From Verrucomicrobiales bacterium (GTDB lineage: Bacteria; Verrucomicrobiota; Verrucomicrobiia; Verrucomicrobiales; DEV007), in NCBI GenBank assembly GCA_029213025.1, contig JARGOZ010000037.1, positions 1 through 47,553 on the forward strand: a stretch of 47,553 nt of DNA. The letters run 5' to 3'. The position numbers and the translations under genes are program-made. A model generated the notes under the pieces. The model was given only the letters and a program-made list of their open reading frames with translations. It made no database searches and was not told the DNA's origin. Below, piece after piece: positions 43,659 to 47,553 of this stretch. Within the stretch, counting starts at the first letter, position 1; every line of letters begins with the position of its first letter.

Positions 43659-43719
43659 ATTGAACCCTGTTGAATGCGGGACCGTACCCTGTTGAGTCCC
43701 TGACTAAACAGGGTACAGT
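43659..43719. repeat. Dispersed 22-bp-periodic repeat, locus 4 (2 inverted, 1 direct copy)
   Basis: Two copies on the minus strand (43659-43671, AACAGGGTTCAAT; 43681-43693, AACAGGGTACGGT) are 22 bp apart, and one copy on the plus strand is at 43707-43719 (AACAGGGTACAGT). The facing copies can pair: ACCGTACCCTGTT with AACAGGGTACAGT around a 13-base loop, so a hairpin is possible. The array lies in the gap before the octaheme gene. Confidence 0.9.
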
Positions 43720-43737
43720 GCCGGAAATTTGATTCGA

Positions 43738-46089
43738 ATGCTGCGAAAGCTCTTTATTTTACCGTTCCTGGCGATTTTTTTGAATTCCTGTGATTCAAAG
43801 AAAAGCACAACCGAATCCGGTGGTCACGTGTCGCCCTACACGGAGATTCCGGAAGCGGAATTTGTCGGCGTGAAGTCTTGCAAAACCTGCCACGAACAGG
43901 AGTTCGGTGAATGGATGCAAAGTGACCACCACAAAGCCATGTTGCCGGCAACAGACGAGACGGTGTTAGGCGATTTTACCGATGTGACATTCGAGCACTT
44001 CGGTCGCGAAACCAAATTTTACCGGAAAGGCGATGAGTTTTGGGTGAATGCAGAGAATGAAGCCGGGGAGCGGGTGGACTACAAAATCGACTACACATTT
44101 GGCCATTATCCGCTGCAGCAATATTTGATCCCGTTTCCCGGAGGCAGATATCAGGCGCTACAGGTATGTTGGGATTCGCGCCCGAAAGAGGAAGGTGGTC
44201 AGCGTTGGTATCACCTCTACCCGGATGAGGAAATCCCGCCGGATGATATACTTCACTGGAGCAAGCGGCATTTTAACTGGAACTACATGTGTGCCGATTG
44301 CCATTCGACCAATCTGAAGAAAAATTTTGATTCCGAAAAGAACGAATACCATACCAGTTGGTCGGAGATCAATGTGAGTTGTGAAGCCTGTCACGGTCCC
44401 GGCTCGGTTCATGTGAACTGGGCAAAATTGGAAGCCGGAGAGGAAGTTCCCAACCTCGACGAAGTAAAGAAATATATGCAGTCAAAAGGCCTCGTGGTGC
44501 GGCTGAAGGAGCCTGAACCCGGTGCCTGGGTGGTCAACCCGGAGACCGGACAGCCGGAGAGGACAGTGGCGTTGAAATCAGACGTTCAGGTGGATACCTG
44601 CGCCCGTTGCCATTCCCACCGGCAGTTGATGGAACCCAATTACAAAGCCGGCGCTTCTTTTCATGATACCCATTCGCCCTCGATTTTGACCGATCAACTG
44701 TATCACCATGACGGCCAGGTTGATGAAGAGGTTTATGTATATGGATCTTTCGTCCAAAGTAAAATGTATCACGCCGGGGTTCGGTGCACGGACTGCCACC
44801 ATCCCCACACTATGAAAACGCTGGCGCAGGGGAATGCGCTGTGTGTGCGCTGTCATGTTCCACAGAAGTATGATACTCCGGCGCATCATTTTCATCAGGT
44901 AGGCTCCACCGGGGCTCAGTGCGTGGAATGTCATATGCCGACCAAGAACTATATGGTTGTGGATGCCCGTCGGGATCACAGTTTGCGAATTCCACGACCC
45001 GATCTGGCCAAAAAACTGGGCACCCCGGATGCCTGCACCAACTGCCACCAGGACAAAGATGTCGACTGGGCAACGGAGGCCTTTTTTGAGCGTTGGGGCA
45101 GGGGGCCGAGAAATTCCCACTACGGTGAAATTATTGCCGAGGCTCGTCAGGGCAACCCGGGATCGCTTGACCGGTTGATTGCGTTGGCCGGAGATCTGGA
45201 TCGCCCCGGCATTGTGCGAGCCACAGCAGTGGAGCAACTCGGATTCGCAGCGGGAGATCCGGATGCTTTCAAAGCTCTCACGGAGCGGCTTTCGGATGAA
45301 GACCCTAATGTGCGCAAGACCGCGGTGGCTGCGTTGCTACCTTTCCCTACTTCACAGCGGGCCATTTGGGCGGCCCCGCTCCTCAAGGATCCGGTTCGAT
45401 CCGTTCGCACCGAAGCGGTTCGGGTTCTGGCTGCCGCAAAAAATGATCTCACCGAATCGCAAAAGGCTGATTTTGACAAAGCGGCGGAAGAGTATATTTC
45501 GCGGCAGCAAGCGGTGTCAGATCGCGCAGCGGGGCACATGGGTCTCGGGCTTTTTTATACCGACACCGGCGAAATGGAAAAGGCGCTGGATGCTTATCGG
45601 GATGCGGCGCGAATCGAGCCTGAATTTGTTCCTGCGAGGATCAATCTCGCTGAGTTGCTTTTTCAGCTGAACCGCCCCAAAGAGGCGGAAAAAGAATTTC
45701 GTGCGGCGGTGGAAGCTGCCGCCATACCCGAAAACGAAGGTCAGGCACGCGATGCACTTGCCCGTTTTTTGATTCGGATGAAGCGGCATGAGGAGGGGAT
45801 CGCGGAACTGGCGAAAGCTACCAAACTGATGCCGAACCACGCGCAAACTCAGTATTTCTATGCGGTGGCTTTGAATTCTACTGGGAAAACGGAGCAGGCT
45901 CTGACCTACCTGGAGCGTGCCACCGAACTGGATCCGAATAATCCGGAATACCTCATGGGAGCCGCTGCGATATGTCGGGACGCCGGGAAAGCCGCTCAGG
46001 CTCTGAGTTACGCTCAGCGGGCGCTGGATCTCCAGCCCGGAAATCAGCAGTTGCAGCAACTGGTACGGTCGCTCGGTGGCAGGTTATAA
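43738..46089 (+). CDS. Octaheme-TPR lipoprotein (multiheme cytochrome with HEAT/TPR)
   Basis: Start placed at the ATG at 43738; a TTG start three codons earlier is possible. The lipobox FLNSC (Cys18) marks it as a lipoprotein. Eight CxxCH haem sites: CKTCH, CADCH, CEACH, CARCH, CTDCH, CVRCH, CVECH, CTNCH. The middle (about 455-560) has HEAT-like repeats (VRATAVEQLGFAAGDP, VRKTAVAALLPF), and the C-terminal 180 residues are TPR repeats (MEKALDAYRDAARIEPEF; TEQALTYLERATELDPNN). This domain mix is known in PVC and marine bacteria, but the reaction is not known. The repeat array lies just upstream (43659-43719). Confidence 0.92.
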   Translation: MLRKLFILPFLAIFLNSCDSKKSTTESGGHVSPYTEIPEAEFVGVKSCKTCHEQEFGEWMQSDHHKAMLPATDETVLGDFTDVTFEHFGRETKFYRKGDEFWVNAENEAGERVDYKIDYTFGHYPLQQYLIPFPGGRYQALQVCWDSRPKEEGGQRWYHLYPDEEIPPDDILHWSKRHFNWNYMCADCHSTNLKKNFDSEKNEYHTSWSEINVSCEACHGPGSVHVNWAKLEAGEEVPNLDEVKKYMQSKGLVVRLKEPEPGAWVVNPETGQPERTVALKSDVQVDTCARCHSHRQLMEPNYKAGASFHDTHSPSILTDQLYHHDGQVDEEVYVYGSFVQSKMYHAGVRCTDCHHPHTMKTLAQGNALCVRCHVPQKYDTPAHHFHQVGSTGAQCVECHMPTKNYMVVDARRDHSLRIPRPDLAKKLGTPDACTNCHQDKDVDWATEAFFERWGRGPRNSHYGEIIAEARQGNPGSLDRLIALAGDLDRPGIVRATAVEQLGFAAGDPDAFKALTERLSDEDPNVRKTAVAALLPFPTSQRAIWAAPLLKDPVRSVRTEAVRVLAAAKNDLTESQKADFDKAAEEYISRQQAVSDRAAGHMGLGLFYTDTGEMEKALDAYRDAARIEPEFVPARINLAELLFQLNRPKEAEKEFRAAVEAAAIPENEGQARDALARFLIRMKRHEEGIAELAKATKLMPNHAQTQYFYAVALNSTGKTEQALTYLERATELDPNNPEYLMGAAAICRDAGKAAQALSYAQRALDLQPGNQQLQQLVRSLGGRL

Positions 46090-46204
46090 AATGTTGAGGC
46101 TGATTGCACTCTGCGCGGTTCAATTTCGAACCATTTTATCTGCATAAATCAGTAGTTTATTCGTCAGGTGCTTTAGGGCGGTTCACTCAAAAGCCTGAGC
46201 ACTC

Positions 46205-47104
46205 ATGAAAACGAAACTTTCCATCCTGACTTCCCTTTGCTTCGTTGCATTTGGCGTCGGGTATTCCCAGGGAAGTAAAGTTTTTCAGATGAATCTATTA
46301 CCTCTTCCTATTCAAACAGTTAAGGTTGAAAAAGAAGACACGGGAATGGATCGTCAACTGGTGACATCTGTCTATCCCAACGCCGGGAATCAAGCTCTCG
46401 TAAATGTGAAACCACTGTTCTTGCCGCCCTCCAAATCAGAGGATGGTTCTCCGAAAACAGCGGGTGAAGGAACTGTCGAGGGAATCCCCAATTCCGGAAA
46501 AATGGTCGAAATTCTTCGGGGCGGTTCCTCCGGAACCATTGAGGACAGGTTAGTCCGGATCAATCCGAAAGCGCTACCCAAAGGCATGGGGACGGAACAC
46601 CGGATCAAAAAATGTCCTTCGACATACCGAATTAAGGACGGCCAAACTCATCGCGACAAATACTGCAGCTTCGACAGCTCGGGACGATCCCGTCATTCGG
46701 GTGGTAATTACCAACCCACGCCCTCAATCGCCTATCGCGTTGAACCCGCTTCCCGGCTCACGACTCATACGATCAGGTTTAAAGAGGGCAGTGATGAGTT
46801 GGCTGACCACGAATCTTCCATTTATCTCGAAAATCTGGCTTATGCACTGATTAACCCTGCTTTGGAAAACGAGCGGTTTGTAATCGAGTGCCACTCTTCA
46901 GCGGAAGGTTCGGACGCCTCCAACCTGATTCTTTCCCAGCGCCGGGCCAATGCGATTTATGATTTCATGATCGAGCGCTGTATCGACGGTCGATCCCTTC
47001 TGGCCGTAGGTCAGGGCGAAAACTATGCCCGCCATTCCGCCAGAGATCCGGAGGAATTGCGGGCGAAGGACCGGCAGGTTATCATCTACAAACTTGCGGA
47101 GTAA
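46205..47104 (+). CDS. Exported OmpA-domain protein
   Basis: Signal peptide 1-21 (LCFVAFGVGYSQ). Residues 25-180 have no recognised fold and carry a Ser/Arg/His-rich patch (DSSGRSRHSGGN). Residues about 185-297 are an OmpA-like peptidoglycan-binding domain: IRFKEGSDEL, IYLENLAYALINP, FVIECHSSAEGSDASNLILSQRRANAIYDFM, VGQGENYARH, ELRAKDRQVIIYKL. The usual TD of the GHTD motif is replaced by SS, and the residue that binds peptidoglycan may be changed. It lies 115 bp after the octaheme gene and may anchor it. Confidence 0.85.
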   Translation: MKTKLSILTSLCFVAFGVGYSQGSKVFQMNLLPLPIQTVKVEKEDTGMDRQLVTSVYPNAGNQALVNVKPLFLPPSKSEDGSPKTAGEGTVEGIPNSGKMVEILRGGSSGTIEDRLVRINPKALPKGMGTEHRIKKCPSTYRIKDGQTHRDKYCSFDSSGRSRHSGGNYQPTPSIAYRVEPASRLTTHTIRFKEGSDELADHESSIYLENLAYALINPALENERFVIECHSSAEGSDASNLILSQRRANAIYDFMIERCIDGRSLLAVGQGENYARHSARDPEELRAKDRQVIIYKLAE

Positions 47105-47147
47105 GCGCACAAACCGGTATAAGTCGGTCCGCATGTATCGAATAACT

Positions 47148-47553
47148 TTATGTTGAAGGGTTCATTCTGAGCAGACGGGTACATTCTTCGAGCAGCCAGT
47201 CGGAATACATAAAAGGTTCAAACCCGATGTCCTGCCAGCGAATCCGGCCTTCCTGATCGATGAGAAAAGTTCCGTGTAAAGGCTGGTTTTCGAAATCATC
47301 AAAAGCCCGGTATTTTTTGAAGGTCATCAGGTTGGAGTCGGATATCAAAGGAAAGGGAAACTGGGATTTGCCCTCTTCGTTAATCGCAAATGTTTCTGCG
47401 AGGCCGTCGGGTGAATCCGTGCTCACTGCAATGATATCGATCCCGGCATTTTGGAATTTACTATTTGCGGGAGCGAATTCGTTAAGCTGCTCCATGCAGT
47501 GGGGGCAGCCTTTTCCCAGGTAGAAAATCAGGAGGGTTGCCTTTCCTTTCCGG
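47148..47553 (-). CDS. Redoxin (AhpC/TSA-type) protein, 5' end outside the window
   Basis: The minus-strand frame runs open to the window edge. Reading from the right edge: KGKATLLIFYLGKGCPHCMEQL places the CPHC active site at 47510-47496, where AhpC/TSA and thioredoxin-like proteins have CxxC. The rest (IDIIAVSTDSPDGLAETF, FPLISDSNLMTFKKYRAFD, LHGTFLIDQEGRIRWQDIG) is the typical peroxiredoxin C-terminal half. A thiol-disulfide or peroxide-reducing enzyme. It converges with the OmpA gene (43-bp gap). The full length is unknown. Confidence 0.92.
   Translation of the reverse strand, partial: RKGKATLLIFYLGKGCPHCMEQLNEFAPANSKFQNAGIDIIAVSTDSPDGLAETFAINEEGKSQFPFPLISDSNLMTFKKYRAFDDFENQPLHGTFLIDQEGRIRWQDIGFEPFMYSDWLLEECTRLLRMNPST

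Overview
The window looks like a chromosomal piece of a PVC-superphylum bacterium, most likely Verrucomicrobiota. The reasons are secreted sulfatases, a PSD1-type DUF1549/DUF1553 cytochrome protein paired with a DUF1501 protein, a PSCyt1-SHD1 protein, ECF-type sigma factors coupled to Ser/Thr kinases, a FecR-type anti-sigma protein and many secreted PQQ/HEAT/TPR proteins. Coding density is high, most genes sit in short strand-consistent runs with 1-4 bp overlaps, and I saw no tRNA, rRNA, insertion sequence, prophage or CRISPR array. The assignment rests on gene content only.

Layout. 1-0.7 kb: 3' end of a sulfatase carrying a VHL-like beta domain. 0.5-0.9 kb: remnant of a TIR-domain gene. 0.9-7.1 kb (minus): PPK2, sulfatase, esterase, TauD/TfdA dioxygenase, alpha/beta hydrolase and GDPD, almost contiguous. 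7.3-8.4 kb: an Old Yellow Enzyme. 8.4-12.3 kb (minus): DUF1501/PSD1 pair. 12.4-15.1 kb (plus): short histidine-kinase-like protein, unknown protein and membrane-anchored vWA protein. 15.1-21.1 kb (minus): SGNH esterase, small membrane protein, ThrH, ABA4-like protein, PQQ propeller, HEAT protein and a small membrane protein. 21.4-26.5 kb (plus): ECF sigma, FHA protein, PhnA-like Zn ribbon, PSCyt1-SHD1, PhoD-like phosphodiesterase, DUF2089 regulator and a membrane protein. 26.5-34.1 kb: signalling block with a kinase-cyclase fusion, ECF-like sigma plus kinase, GntP permease and a sigma-like/FecR fusion. 34.8-38.0 kb: PanB, membrane protein, Pro/Ser-rich envelope protein and a putative selenoprotein. 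38.1-43.6 kb (minus): two UvrD-type helicases, one with a RelE/ParE-like N-terminus and one AddA/RecB-like. 43.7-47.5 kb: octaheme-TPR lipoprotein, OmpA-domain protein and a redoxin running off the end.

Most notable. (1) A previously unlabelled dispersed repeat, consensus AACAGGGTACRRT, in 22-bp-periodic mini-arrays at four loci (11 clear copies). One array supplies the start codon region and signal peptide of the PSD1 protein, and another supplies the last codons and stop of the GDPD. (2) A probable secreted thioredoxin-like selenoprotein at 37.6-38.0 kb with an in-frame TGA forming a UxxC motif and a GGU-containing candidate SECIS. (3) A single-polypeptide sigma-region-4/anti-sigma/FecR fusion. 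(4) A receptor-like kinase whose cyclase domain has lost its metal residues. (5) A RelE/ParE-helicase fusion.

Functionally the window mixes polysaccharide/ester degradation at the cell surface (sulfatases, esterases, SGNH, PSD1/DUF1501, PhoD), phospho-signalling (two Ser/Thr kinases, an FHA reader, two ECF-type sigma factors) and DNA repair or defence (helicases, TIR remnant). These links are inferred from gene content and proximity.
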